Positions 16,730-25,886 of a stretch of DNA of 64,000 nt are shown piece by piece. A model generated the notes under the pieces. It had not been told where the DNA came from, ran no database searches, and worked only from the letters and a program-made list of their open reading frames with translations. The position numbers and the translations under genes are program-made. Origin of the DNA: Pelagimonas phthalicica (GTDB taxonomy: Bacteria > Pseudomonadota > Alphaproteobacteria > Rhodobacterales > Rhodobacteraceae); contig NZ_SOAP01000002.1 of assembly GCF_004364805.1 (NCBI RefSeq), positions 496,001-560,000 on the forward strand, written 5' to 3'. Within the stretch, counting starts at the first letter, position 1; each line of letters opens with the position of its first letter.

Positions 16730-17422
16730 ATGACCCCGCAAACAACACCCGACCAGCGAGACGAACCCACCACAGCCCTGGTTGTCGATGATCACCCGTT
16801 GTTTTGCGATGCGCTAACCCTGACCTTGCAATCCATTGCCGATTTTTCGGAAATTCGCACCGCAGGCACGCTTGAGAAAGCGCTGCAGATCGTGGGCCAG
16901 GACAGCAGCATTGGGTTGATCATCCTTGATCTGAACTTGCCCGATGTGAATGGGCTGGACGGGGTTGTGCGGTTGCGGACCGCAGCGCCGGATGCCTTGA
17001 TCATCATCGCCTCCTCCATGGCCGATAACCGGATGATCAGTCACGCGCTCAAGGCCGGTGCCAATGGCTTTGTCCCCAAACACTCGCAACGCTCGGTCTT
17101 TCGTCGCGCTTATGAGGCCGTGGTGGCAGGTCAGAGCTATGTTCCCGATGACTATATCGATCCCCAGGGTGGGCAAGAAGGCTCTCCCGACGAGGCACTG
17201 ACACGACTGGCATCGCTGACCAACCAGCAGGCCCGGATCTTGCATCTGATTTGCGAAGGCAAGCTGAACAAGCAAATCGCCTTTGACCTTTCAATCGCTG
17301 AAACAACTGTCAAAGCGCATGTCACCGCGATCATGCGCAAACTGGGGGTGCAATCGCGCACCCAGGCCGTGCTGGTCGCGCAAGAGGCACGGTTTTCACG
17401 GGTCTTGCCAAGCGACGGCTAG
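16730..17422 (+). CDS. NarL-type response regulator
   Basis: 230 residues. The receiver (about 15-130) has the acidic VVDDHP, phospho-acceptor Asp67 in ILDLNLPDVNG and GANGFVPKHS for the Lys. The LuxR-type helix-turn-helix (about 160-220) reads LTNQQARILHLICEGKLNKQIA then TTVKAHVTAIMRKLGV. It heads a three-gene unit with a FIST protein and a hybrid kinase; that kinase is its probable partner. Regulated genes are not evident from the sequence. Confidence 0.88.
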   Translation: MTPQTTPDQRDEPTTALVVDDHPLFCDALTLTLQSIADFSEIRTAGTLEKALQIVGQDSSIGLIILDLNLPDVNGLDGVVRLRTAAPDALIIIASSMADNRMISHALKAGANGFVPKHSQRSVFRRAYEAVVAGQSYVPDDYIDPQGGQEGSPDEALTRLASLTNQQARILHLICEGKLNKQIAFDLSIAETTVKAHVTAIMRKLGVQSRTQAVLVAQEARFSRVLPSDG

Positions 17423-17460
17423 GCCCCCTATCCTTGGACGACAACTGAGGACGTAAAAGA

Positions 17461-18642
17461 GTGGACGGAGCGAATAACAGCTCCGCTCGGGAGGAGATGA
17501 CACGATTGCCGGCCTTGCGCATTGCGCAGGTGCAAGCTGATGCGCCGAATCCGGCGCAAAGCCTGTGCAATCAATTGGGGGACGGGCCATTTTCAATGGT
17601 CTGTCTATTTGTCAGCCCAGAAGCGGATTTTGCTGCCCTGACAAGCGCAGCCCAAACCCTGTTCGCGGGGGCCGATGTGCTGTCTTGTACGACCGCTGGT
17701 GAGCTTGGGGAGAATGGTTATGAAGATGGGCAAATCATCGCCATAGGTTTTCCGGAGGAAAACTTTGCCACCTCTACCTATGTCATTGACGACATAAGCA
17801 AAATGGATGAGCAAAGCGTGGTCGACACGCTCATTCAGCAACGGATCGAATTGAACCAGCGCGCCGACACGATGGAGTCAGAGTTTGCCTTTCTGCTGGT
17901 TGATGGGTTGTCCCTGTGTGAAGAGAAGCTGACCAGTGTTCTGGCCTCCGGACTTGGGACCATGCCGCTTTTTGGGGGCTCCTCGGGCGATGGAACCGAG
18001 TTTGGTCAGACATGGCTGGCCTATAACGGGGCCATTCGGCAGGACGCTGCCGTTGTCGCCCTGGTGCGCAGCCATTGCCCTGTTCGCGTCTTCAGCCTAG
18101 ATCATCTCATCCCGACCGAAACACGCATGGTGGTGACTGGTGCCGATCCGGCCAATCGACTGGTTTCCGAGATCAATGCTGAACCGGCAGCCAAGGAATA
18201 TGCCCGCCTGACTGGGAAAGACCCCTATCAACTTTCGGCCTTTACCTTTGCTTCTCATCCGGTTGTTGTGCGCTTGGGCGATACCCATCACGTGCGCGCC
18301 ATTCAGCGGGTCAACGAAAATGGTGAACTCGTTTTCTTTTCCGCCGTGAACGAGGGCATGGTGCTGACACTGGCTCAGCATCAAGATATGGCAACCCATC
18401 TTGAGGCGGGCCTGTCCAAATTCAGAGAAGAAGTCGCGCCGGATCATATTCTGGGCTGTGACTGTCTCTTGCGGCGGATTGAGGCCGAACAAACTCAGAA
18501 AAATCATGAGATTTCAAATATATTGAAACGCCATAACGTTGTCGGCTTTTCCACCTATGGCGAACAGATCGGGGGGCTGCATGTCAATCAGACCCTGACC
18601 GGAGTCGCCATCTTTCCGCCCGTTGCCCGTGAGGATGGGTAG
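17461..18642 (+). CDS. FIST-domain sensor protein, NosP-like
   Basis: 393 residues from GTG (an ATG 36 bp later with GGGAGGAG just ahead is an alternative). FIST_N (about 35-225) shows SMVCLFVSPEADF, SCTTAGELGENGY and MPLFGGSSGDGTEF; FIST_C (about 230-370) shows TGKDPYQLSAF and the cysteine-bearing GCDCLLRRIEAE, then GFSTYGEQIGGLHVNQTLTG. FIST proteins bind small ligands; the NosP branch binds haem and nitric oxide and controls an adjacent NahK-type kinase. The hybrid kinase starts 2 bp downstream, which supports that reading. Haem binding cannot be read from sequence alone. Confidence 0.82.
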   Translation: MDGANNSSAREEMTRLPALRIAQVQADAPNPAQSLCNQLGDGPFSMVCLFVSPEADFAALTSAAQTLFAGADVLSCTTAGELGENGYEDGQIIAIGFPEENFATSTYVIDDISKMDEQSVVDTLIQQRIELNQRADTMESEFAFLLVDGLSLCEEKLTSVLASGLGTMPLFGGSSGDGTEFGQTWLAYNGAIRQDAAVVALVRSHCPVRVFSLDHLIPTETRMVVTGADPANRLVSEINAEPAAKEYARLTGKDPYQLSAFTFASHPVVVRLGDTHHVRAIQRVNENGELVFFSAVNEGMVLTLAQHQDMATHLEAGLSKFREEVAPDHILGCDCLLRRIEAEQTQKNHEISNILKRHNVVGFSTYGEQIGGLHVNQTLTGVAIFPPVAREDG

Positions 18643-18644
18643 GC

Positions 18645-20861
18645 ATGTCCCTTGTTGATCCGACCGACAGTCTTGAACGTCAAAATGAAAAGCTGCTGAA
18701 AATCGCCGACGCGTTGATGCAGCGTGTCGAATACGGGACCGAACAATCAAGCGCTGCCTATGTGCAATTCGAACGTGCCGCCCTGTTGGAAAAGCGGGTG
18801 CGTGAGCGGACTAATGAATTGGAACGCACGCTTGATCTGTTGCACCAGTCCAATTCGCAACTGGCGCAAGCGAACGAAGAAACCGAGGCCGCGCGCCGCA
18901 ACCTGGCCGATGCCATCGAAACCGTTTCCGAAGGTTTTGCTCTTTTTGATCCGCTCGACAATCTCGTGATGTGCAATTCACGTTTTTGTCGAGATTTCAA
19001 AGATATAACAGAAGCTCTTCATCCAGGCCTTCCTTTTGGCACTTATGTCCAAGAGATCAGCCATTCGAAATACCTAGCCTTGCCCGAGGGCATGACCTCG
19101 GACAAATGGGCGGAACAGAGGCTCAAAAGCCACCGTGACCGCCATGTCATGTTCAACGTGCGCCTTGTGCATGACCGTTGGTTGCAGGTTTCGGAACATC
19201 GCACCACCAATGGCGGCACGGTTGTGCTCCAGACCGATGTGACCGATCTCATCCGGTTGGAGCGTCAAGAACGCGACCGCCTCAAGGACAAACAAACCCG
19301 CATGATCCGCGCGACCTTGGATCATTTGAACCAAGGCGTGTGTGTGTTTGACGAAAACGCCCGTCTGGTGGGATGGAACCGGAAAATTGGCACGTTGCTG
19401 GCCCTGCCCGCCCGACGGCTGCAATTGGGTGCCTCCTTTTCCAGCCTGTTGCAGCAGCTTGATGACCAGATCGTCTTTACCCGCGGGATTGGACGCGATG
19501 GATTTCGGGATTGGGCCTATTCTGGGCGCCCACAAGGTCCGATCAGTTTTGAGATCAAACACGGCACCACCATGACCTTGCAGGTCTTTGGTCGCGGCAT
19601 GCCGGATCAGGGGTTCGTCATTTCGGTGACGGATGTCACCGCCGAACGCGAAGCGGCGCAGAAACTCGCGGAAATCAACGAAATCCTGGAGCGTCGTGTG
19701 GTCGAACGGACCATGGAGCTTGAGGACGCCTTGGCAGCCGCGGAACGCGCCAATGCCTCCAAGTCTCGCTTTGTGGCTGCGGCCAGCCATGATTTGCTGC
19801 AACCCTTGTCGGCGGCCAAGCTCTTTATCGCCTCGCTTGCGGATCGTGACCAACCCGACGCCGATCGCGCTGTTCTGAGCAAGGCCGAGGCGGCGCTGGG
19901 CAGTGCCGAGCAGATCATCGACGCCTTGCTGGACATCTCCAAGCTGGATTCCGATGAAGGGATTTCCTTTGACGTGCGCCCGGTTGCCTTGGACGATGTG
20001 CTTGGTCCCCTTTGTGACGAAGGCGACGTGTTGGCGCGCGAACACGGGTTGGAACTGCGATATGTGCCAAGCTCGGTTATCGTAGATACCGACCCGGCCT
20101 ATTTCCGCCGTATCGTGCAAAACCTCGTCTCCAATGCCATCCGCTACACTCAAACAGGCAAGGTTCTGGTTGGCGTGCGGCGCATCGCTGATTCCGCGCG
20201 GATCGAGGTTTGGGATACCGGCCCCGGTATCAGCGAAGAGGATCAGCTGGCCATTTTTGAGGAATTCCGCCGGTTGGACCCCAATGCCAGCGACAACGAA
20301 GGGCTTGGGCTTGGGCTGGCGATTGTTGAACGTGCCTGCACACGGCTTGGGCACGCCTTGGATCTGCGCTCCAGCCTTGACGCGGGCAGTTGTTTCAAGG
20401 TGACTGTGCCCTTGTCAGGCCGGTCCGTGCGCAACAAACAGGTCAGCCGCCGCATTGCCGCCCCTGTGGGATTGGCGCAGGCAGGCCTTGTGGTTTTGCT
20501 GGTCGAAAACGAAACTCAAATGCGCCGGGCATTGACCGTCATGCTGGAGTCTTGGGGCGTGCATGTGATCGAGGCCGAGGATGCTGAATCGGCCCTTAGC
20601 TTGCTCGAAGACCTGGATCTCAAGCCCGACTTGTTATTGCTCGACTATCAACTCGGGCCGGGGCCGTCCGGGCTCGATCTGTTTTCCGAAATCAAATCGC
20701 GCCTGGGCTCCCTGCCCTGCGCCATCATTTCCGCCGACCGAACCGATGCACTGAAAGAGGCCTGCAAAAAGGAAACGGTCGAGCTGCTACCAAAGCCGCT
20801 CGACCGTCATAAACTTGGTGCCTTTCTGGACGCGATTGCCGACGGCTCAGAAAGGTTTTGA
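18645..20861 (+). CDS. Hybrid sensor histidine kinase, NahK-like
   Basis: 738 residues, no membrane segment. An N-terminal coiled coil (about 1-90) is followed by two PAS domains (about 88-200 and 220-340), a second coil, HisKA with His382 in ASHDLLQPLSAAKLF, HATPase_c (RIVQNLVSNAIRYT, then DTGPGIS and GLGLGLAIVERA) and a C-terminal receiver with Asp667 in LLLLDYQLG. The H-box wording HDLLQPLSAA, PAS content and receiver match the NahK/ErcS' branch. It is coupled to the FIST gene with a 2-bp gap; phosphate could pass to the NarL-type regulator of the operon. Confidence 0.87.
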   Translation: MSLVDPTDSLERQNEKLLKIADALMQRVEYGTEQSSAAYVQFERAALLEKRVRERTNELERTLDLLHQSNSQLAQANEETEAARRNLADAIETVSEGFALFDPLDNLVMCNSRFCRDFKDITEALHPGLPFGTYVQEISHSKYLALPEGMTSDKWAEQRLKSHRDRHVMFNVRLVHDRWLQVSEHRTTNGGTVVLQTDVTDLIRLERQERDRLKDKQTRMIRATLDHLNQGVCVFDENARLVGWNRKIGTLLALPARRLQLGASFSSLLQQLDDQIVFTRGIGRDGFRDWAYSGRPQGPISFEIKHGTTMTLQVFGRGMPDQGFVISVTDVTAEREAAQKLAEINEILERRVVERTMELEDALAAAERANASKSRFVAAASHDLLQPLSAAKLFIASLADRDQPDADRAVLSKAEAALGSAEQIIDALLDISKLDSDEGISFDVRPVALDDVLGPLCDEGDVLAREHGLELRYVPSSVIVDTDPAYFRRIVQNLVSNAIRYTQTGKVLVGVRRIADSARIEVWDTGPGISEEDQLAIFEEFRRLDPNASDNEGLGLGLAIVERACTRLGHALDLRSSLDAGSCFKVTVPLSGRSVRNKQVSRRIAAPVGLAQAGLVVLLVENETQMRRALTVMLESWGVHVIEAEDAESALSLLEDLDLKPDLLLLDYQLGPGPSGLDLFSEIKSRLGSLPCAIISADRTDALKEACKKETVELLPKPLDRHKLGAFLDAIADGSERF

Positions 20862-20864
20862 TCC

Positions 20865-21134
20865 CTACATCATGCCACGGCAGCCTTTGGGTGGCTTGGG
20901 CAGGCCCAGCCGCTGCGGGTTTACCACCAGAATCCAACGCGGCGGATGCCCTGGGGCTTGGGTTTTGCGATAGGTGCAGCCCTTGGCCGTCGTCATGTAA
21001 TCACCGCGCGGCACGGCGATCCCTTGCGTGGAAATAAACGGATTGGCCTGTGCCAACACCTCTCCGGTTGGAGCGGTGGATGGTACAGAGGCAAGGCCAA
21101 GCGAAGCGAGCGTGACAAGTGTTGTAATACCCAT
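20865..21134 (-). CDS. Small predicted secreted protein
   Basis: 89 residues from the ATG at 21134; longer in-frame starts reach into the EnvZ-like gene and lack protein-like sequence. MGITTLVTLASLGLASVPS looks like a weak signal peptide, followed by a mature part with GCTYRKTQAPGHPPRWILVVN and a lysine/proline tail ending KGCRGMM. Two Cys could form a disulfide in the periplasm. No family recognised. It is convergent with the hybrid kinase, 3 bp apart. Confidence 0.55.
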   Translation of the reverse strand: MGITTLVTLASLGLASVPSTAPTGEVLAQANPFISTQGIAVPRGDYMTTAKGCTYRKTQAPGHPPRWILVVNPQRLGLPKPPKGCRGMM

Positions 21135-21249
21135 TGGATCGGGGCTCCCATGATTTGAATTCCGGTGCCGCATCAGCAGCTCGTGGGAACGTTCTGGCCT
21201 TTCAAAGACGCGCTGAGGTGTTTGGTTCGTGGCCAAAATTGGGCGAAAG

Positions 21250-21277
21250 TCGCGGATTTTATTAAACAAATCCGCGA
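21250..21277 (-). terminator. Hairpin after the EnvZ-like kinase gene
   Basis: CGCGGATTT (21251-21259) pairs with AAATCCGCG (21268-21276), 9 bp perfect, about 25 bp beyond the kinase stop on the minus strand. No clean T-run follows, so termination is probable rather than certain. Confidence 0.5.
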
Positions 21278-21301
21278 GTGGGACCTCAAATGCGACTTGG
21301 A

Positions 21302-22594
21302 TCACAGCCCGATAACAATATCCGCGCGTAACCCGCCAAGCGCATCGCTTTCGCCCAGCCGCAGGACGCCGCCATGGGCACGGGCAATATCCGCCGCAAT
21401 CGCCAACCCCAATCCAACGCCCGAGCCGCGATCCTGATTTCGCGCCGGATCCAGACGCACAAAGGGGCGCAGGGCGCGTTCGCGATCCTCAACGGCGATT
21501 CCCGGCCCGTCATCCTCGACCCGAATGCGCAGCGCCTTGCCCGACAGGTTGACCGAAACATGACAGGTCTTGCCATAGCGGCCAGCATTCCCGACCAGAT
21601 TCTCAATCGCGCGCCGCAAAGCTTTGGGACGCAACAGAACCTCTCCACGGCCCTGTGTCTCGGTCAAGGTCACATCCTGACCGGCGCGCGTGGCATCCGT
21701 CACCACATCTGCCACCAATTGCGTCGGATCCACAGGCTCTGCCTCACCCGCCTCGGCCTCGCCCCGTGCGAAATCCAGGAAAGCGTCGATCAGGCGCTGC
21801 ATTTCTTCCACGTCTTTTTCAAGCGGTTCGCGGTCTTCGGGTTCCAGCAGCGACAGGCCCAATCGCAGGCGTGTAATCGGCGTGCGCAGATCGTGACTTA
21901 CGCCCGACAACATCATCGTGCGCTGTTCAATATGGCGCTCAATCCGCGCCCGCATATCCAGAAACGCGTGACCGGCTGCCCGAACTTCGACCGCGCCGGA
22001 GGGTGAATAACTCACGTGGCGCCCTTTACCAAAAGCTTCGGCAGCTGCGGCGAGACGGGTAATTGGGCGCAATTGGTTGCGTAGATATAGGAACGCAATC
22101 AACGTCATCAGCATTCCAAAGAAAACCATGTTGACCAAAAGCTGATGCGGATTTGACGCCGAAACGCGCCCCCTGTTTACCGTGAGCTGCAAAAGTTCAT
22201 CGCCGCGCTGAACATATAACAGAACCCGCCCATCATCGGGCAGTTGCACGCGCTGTAGATTCGGAATGAATTTGTTCAACTCGCGGATCACGACCAGACC
22301 GGTAAAGTCATACCACCGGCGAAAATTCTCTGCTGGCAGGTCGGTTTCAGGAATGGTCGTCAGTTTCAGGTCCAGCCCGAGCAGGGTTTCGGGCGACGCT
22401 TCGGCTTGCGCCAAAGCAAGATTGGTCGACCGCGCCAGTTCCCGGCTCATCTGTTGGGTGACGCCCTCGAAATGGCGTTGAATGAAGATGACCGAAATCA
22501 ACAGTTGCAGCGTGACAACCGGCAAGACCAGAATCAAAGCCGCCCGCCCGTACAGGCTGCGCGGCATATAGTGTTTGAGCCACTTGAAAGACAT
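21302..22594 (-). CDS. EnvZ-like sensor histidine kinase
   Basis: 430 residues. TM1 is at about 17-38, a periplasmic loop of about 115 residues follows, TM2 is at about 153-171, then HAMP (to about 225), HisKA with His234 in SGVSHDLRTPITRLR, and HATPase_c with NLVGNAGRYG, DDGPGIA and GSGVGLGLAIAADIARAHGG (split over about 335-410). The SHDLRTPxTRxRL wording is typical of the EnvZ group, which answers osmotic or envelope stress by phosphorylating an OmpR-type partner. No response regulator gene adjoins it, so the partner is elsewhere. Confidence 0.86.
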   Translation of the reverse strand: MSFKWLKHYMPRSLYGRAALILVLPVVTLQLLISVIFIQRHFEGVTQQMSRELARSTNLALAQAEASPETLLGLDLKLTTIPETDLPAENFRRWYDFTGLVVIRELNKFIPNLQRVQLPDDGRVLLYVQRGDELLQLTVNRGRVSASNPHQLLVNMVFFGMLMTLIAFLYLRNQLRPITRLAAAAEAFGKGRHVSYSPSGAVEVRAAGHAFLDMRARIERHIEQRTMMLSGVSHDLRTPITRLRLGLSLLEPEDREPLEKDVEEMQRLIDAFLDFARGEAEAGEAEPVDPTQLVADVVTDATRAGQDVTLTETQGRGEVLLRPKALRRAIENLVGNAGRYGKTCHVSVNLSGKALRIRVEDDGPGIAVEDRERALRPFVRLDPARNQDRGSGVGLGLAIAADIARAHGGVLRLGESDALGGLRADIVIGL

Positions 22595-22646
22595 GCTCTA
22601 AGCCTAAACAAAGCAATACCGCCGTGCCATTCGAAAAGGACAGGCC

Positions 22647-23564
22647 ATGCAAGATCCACAACCGGAGTTTCGCCCGGTCGCCGGAGTACCAGAAGAGGTG
22701 GCACCAGGGGTTCGCCGCCTTCTGGCCCCCAACCCCTCGCCCATGACCTATCGCGGCACCAATACCTATCTGATTGGTGACAGCGATCTCGCCATTATTG
22801 ATCCAGGCCCGGATGACGCGGCTCATTTTCAGGCGATTCTGGCCGCTATGGAAGACGGTCAGTCAATCACCCATATTCTGGTGACCCATGCGCATCTCGA
22901 TCACTCGCCTTTATCGAAACGTTTGTCCCAACACTTTGACGCGCCCATTTACGGGTTTGGCCCTGCTGAGGCGGGTCGCAGTGCCGCCATGCAAACTTTG
23001 GCCGATTCCGGCTGCGTTGGTGGCGGTGAAGGGGTGGATTCAGAGTTCAATCCCGATATCACCCTTTCTGATAGTGATCAGGTGTCGGGAAGCGGGTGGA
23101 GCCTGACCGCGCTGCACACGCCCGGGCATATGGCCAACCATCTCGCCTTTTCCTTGCGCGATGATCTGTTGTTCTCCGGGGATCTTGTCATGGGGTGGGC
23201 CAGCTCCTTGGTGTCACCACCGGATGGTGACCTCGGGGCTTTCATGGCGTCTTTGCGACGGCTGTCGAAAATGAATTGGTCTCGGTTCTTTCCTGGGCAC
23301 GGAGCCCCGGTTGAGGACCCGAAGGAGCGGATCGAATTTTTGTTGAATCACCGTCTGTCTCGCGAAGACGGGATTCTCAAAGCTTTGCACCAGGGTCCAG
23401 CCAGTGCCCGCATGATTGCCGAGATCGTTTACACCGATACGCCCGCTGCGCTCTTGCCAGCTGCCTCTCGCAATGTTCTTGCCCATCTCATTGATCTGAT
23501 GGAACAATCTCGCGTTTCACCTACCGGAGTTCTTGGCGAAGAGGCGGTTTTCAAACTGATTTAA
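22647..23564 (+). CDS. MBL-fold metallohydrolase (LACTB2/GloB-like)
   Basis: 305 residues. The metal site HxHxDH is in VTHAHLDHS (about 77-85), with further ligands in HTPGHMANHLAF and SGDLVMGW, and GHGAP near 216. The N-terminal TYRGTNTYLIG and a C-terminal winged-helix-like part (about 225-300, HRLSREDGILKALHQGPASA) match the LACTB2/RNase-like MBL branch. Substrate uncertain: thioester hydrolysis or single-strand RNA cleavage are known in relatives. Divergent from the kinase gene with about 50 bp between. Confidence 0.82.
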   Translation: MQDPQPEFRPVAGVPEEVAPGVRRLLAPNPSPMTYRGTNTYLIGDSDLAIIDPGPDDAAHFQAILAAMEDGQSITHILVTHAHLDHSPLSKRLSQHFDAPIYGFGPAEAGRSAAMQTLADSGCVGGGEGVDSEFNPDITLSDSDQVSGSGWSLTALHTPGHMANHLAFSLRDDLLFSGDLVMGWASSLVSPPDGDLGAFMASLRRLSKMNWSRFFPGHGAPVEDPKERIEFLLNHRLSREDGILKALHQGPASARMIAEIVYTDTPAALLPAASRNVLAHLIDLMEQSRVSPTGVLGEEAVFKLI

Positions 23565-23604
23565 GCGGCTGCGAAAAAAATCTGCATTTTTGTTACAAAC
23601 CCTC

Positions 23605-23633
23605 TGGACGCCCGGAATCCACATGGCTATACA
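23605..23633 (+). promoter_or_regulatory. Promoter of tRNA-Asn
   Basis: TGGACG (23605-23610), a 17-bp spacer and TATACA (23628-23633) place a start near 23640, giving a 5' leader of about 33 nt on the precursor. The leader contains GATGAT-GACA-ATCATC, a small hairpin. Confidence 0.5.
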
Positions 23634-23672
23634 CCCCCTCACACGAGATGATGACAATCATCGACACAGTGT

Positions 23673-23747
23673 TCCGGCGTAGCTCAGCGGTAGAGCAGTT
23701 GACTGTTAATCAATTGGTCGTAGGTTCGATCCCTACCGCCGGAGCCA
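23673..23747 (+). tRNA. tRNA-Asn (GTT)
   Basis: A 75-nt cloverleaf with acceptor TCCGGCG/CGCCGGA, D-arm GCTC..GAGC, anticodon loop CTGTTAA (GUU), T-loop TTCGATC and encoded CCA. A terminator follows. Confidence 0.97.
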
Positions 23748-23750
23748 TAA

Positions 23751-23786
23751 AAAGTCCTTAAGCTGAACAGCTTGAGGGCTTTTTTG
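23751..23786 (+). terminator. Terminator of tRNA-Asn
   Basis: Nested stems GTCC/GGGC and AAGCT/AGCTT around GAAC, followed by TTTTTT, starting 3 bp after the tRNA. Confidence 0.85.
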
Positions 23787-23923
23787 GTTCTGCAGCGCGG
23801 CTTTAGCCATCAGCGGTTTCGTTGACGTGTTTACGGACTTTTTGAGCAGCCTATACGACATATTTGACCTCTTGCCCTGAGCCGCGTAATCCAATCCTGA
23901 GATTGCGGCAGATGAGGGCAGGC

Positions 23924-24787
23924 ATGCGGTACAACACGGAACAGGAATGGCTTCAGGCTGCGCAAAAGCGCGTTGTGCTGTTTGCCATGTCGGGTCTTGG
24001 CAAAACCACTGTGTCCAATGTGTTGCGCGACAGTGGCGATTGGTTCCACTACTCTATCGATTACCGCATAGGCACGCGTTACATGGGCGAATACATCGCG
24101 GACAACGCCAAGCGTGAAGCGATGAAGAACCCGTTTCTGCGCGAATTGCTCATGACGGATTCGATCTATATCGGCTCCAATATCAGCTTTGAAAACCTCT
24201 CACCGGTGGCGGCCTATCTGGGTAAGCCGGGCAATGTGGAACGCGGTGGCGTGCCGATTGACGAATACAAACGTCGCCAGGCCCAGTTCGAACGCGCCGA
24301 ACGGCAGGCTTTGCTGGACACGGAATACTTTATTGATCGCGCCCAGGACCTTTATGGCTACCCACATTTCATCTGTGACACTGGCGGGTCGATTTGTGAA
24401 TGGGTCGATCCGCAAAATCCCAATGACCCAATCCTGAAACCTCTGTCAGATCAGGCGCTTATGGTTTGGATCAAAGGCAGCGAAAATCACACCCAGGAAT
24501 TGATCCGCCGCTTTGACAAAGCGCCAAAACCGATGGCCTATCAGCCACAATTCCTGGCCAAGGCCTGGTCCGATTACTTGGACGAATCCGGACAGCGCGC
24601 CGCGGATGTCGACCCGGATACCTTCATTCGCTGGACCTATGCCAAGGCGCTGGCCCATCGTCAGCCGCTATATGAGGCCATGGCGACAAACTGGGGCATC
24701 ACGATTGAGGCCTCAGATATGGCCGAAGTCAGGGACCAGCAGGATTTCACAGATGTGATCGGCAAAGGTCTTGCAAATCGCAGCTAA
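23924..24787 (+). CDS. P-loop ATPase/kinase-like protein of unknown role
   Basis: 287 residues from the Met preceded by GAGGG; two earlier in-frame Met are possible. A Walker [11 protein letters not shown] lies at about 19-28, and the following [16 protein letters not shown] resembles substrate-binding parts of small-molecule kinases. [13 protein letters not shown] (about 148-160) could hold the Walker B-like segment. The C-terminal half is helical. It is cytoplasmic by composition. The order before metA, 59 bp apart, may be an operon. I know no experimentally defined function. Confidence 0.65.
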   Translation: MRYNTEQEWLQAAQKRVVLFAMSGLGKTTVSNVLRDSGDWFHYSIDYRIGTRYMGEYIADNAKREAMKNPFLRELLMTDSIYIGSNISFENLSPVAAYLGKPGNVERGGVPIDEYKRRQAQFERAERQALLDTEYFIDRAQDLYGYPHFICDTGGSICEWVDPQNPNDPILKPLSDQALMVWIKGSENHTQELIRRFDKAPKPMAYQPQFLAKAWSDYLDESGQRAADVDPDTFIRWTYAKALAHRQPLYEAMATNWGITIEASDMAEVRDQQDFTDVIGKGLANRS

Positions 24788-24846
24788 ATCCTTGCCCTCT
24801 ACCAAACGCTTACTTATTTAACCCATCCTCAAATCAGGATCGTATC

Positions 24847-25797
24847 ATGCCTATCAAACTGCCCTCTGACCTGCCCGCCTATGACGTTCTTTCGAACGAA
24901 GGCGTGATGGTCATGTCCGAGGATGCAGCCTCGCGGCAGGATATTCGCCCTCTGCGCATCGGTTTGCTGAACCTGATGCCGAAAAAGATCCAGACCGAGA
25001 ACCAGTTTGCCCGGTTGATCGGTGCGACCCCCTTGCAGATCGAGCTGTCTTTGATCCGCATGAGCGAACACAAGACCAAGAATACCGCCGCCGACCATAT
25101 GGAAACCTTTTACCGGCCGTTTTCCGATGTTTTGGCGACCGGTGAAAAGTTTGATGGTCTGATCATCACCGGGGCCCCTATCGAACATCTGCCTTTCGAG
25201 GACGTCACCTATTGGGACGAGCTGAAACAGGTCTTTGAGTGGACCCAAACTCATGTGCATTCCACCTTTGGCGTGTGCTGGGGCGGCATGGCGATGATTT
25301 ACTATTTCCACGATGTGGCCAAACACATTCTGGATGCCAAAGCCTTTGGCTGTGTGCGCCATCGCAACAACGATCCGGCCTCGCCCTATCTGCGTGGATT
25401 CTCGGATGATATGGTCATTCCGGTGTCGCGCTGGACCGAATTGCTGCGTGAAGAGATCACCGATGCCGGTCTGCCGATCCTGATCGATTCCGAGGAAACC
25501 GGCCCGTGTCTGGTCGAAGATCCCAACCATCGCGCGCTCTATATCTTTAACCATCTGGAATATGACAGCGGCACTCTGAAGGAAGAATATGACCGGGATG
25601 TTTCCGAAAACAAACCGATCAATGTGCCCGCCAATTATTACCCGGATGACGACCCGAGCCAGGAGCCGCAGAACAGATGGCGCAGCCATGCCCATCTGCT
25701 TTATGGCAATTGGATCAATGAGATCTATCAGACCACGCCGTTCAAGCGCGCTGATATCGGGCTCAAGGTCAAAGATCGTCGCGCGCCCAGCTCATAA
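24847..25797 (+). CDS. metA: Homoserine O-acetyltransferase (MetA family)
   Basis: 316 residues. [17 protein letters not shown], catalytic Cys144 in [10 protein letters not shown], and His/Glu in the C-terminal half fit the MetA family, which acylates homoserine at the entry to methionine synthesis. By aligning with the E. coli enzyme, where residue 111 is Gly, the equivalent here is Glu113 in [10 protein letters not shown]; Glu at this site is associated with acetyl-CoA use, so O-acetylhomoserine is the expected product. No SAM-II type riboswitch is visible in the 59-bp leader. Confidence 0.92.
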   Translation: MPIKLPSDLPAYDVLSNEGVMVMSEDAASRQDIRPLRIGLLNLMPKKIQTENQFARLIGATPLQIELSLIRMSEHKTKNTAADHMETFYRPFSDVLATGEKFDGLIITGAPIEHLPFEDVTYWDELKQVFEWTQTHVHSTFGVCWGGMAMIYYFHDVAKHILDAKAFGCVRHRNNDPASPYLRGFSDDMVIPVSRWTELLREEITDAGLPILIDSEETGPCLVEDPNHRALYIFNHLEYDSGTLKEEYDRDVSENKPINVPANYYPDDDPSQEPQNRWRSHAHLLYGNWINEIYQTTPFKRADIGLKVKDRRAPSS

Positions 25798-25886
25798 CCC
25801 TCAGGATTTGCGTTAAGCCTGTTAACATCACATAGTGACCCCCATATGTGATTGGGCCTAGGCCCGCTGACCAGAGAGGATTTGCC

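Noticed and set aside
24788-24846. A SAM-II-type riboswitch ahead of metA
   Set aside because: A TATTTAACCC segment is reminiscent, but the 59-bp leader lacks the required second stem and the GCTAAA pseudoknot strand.
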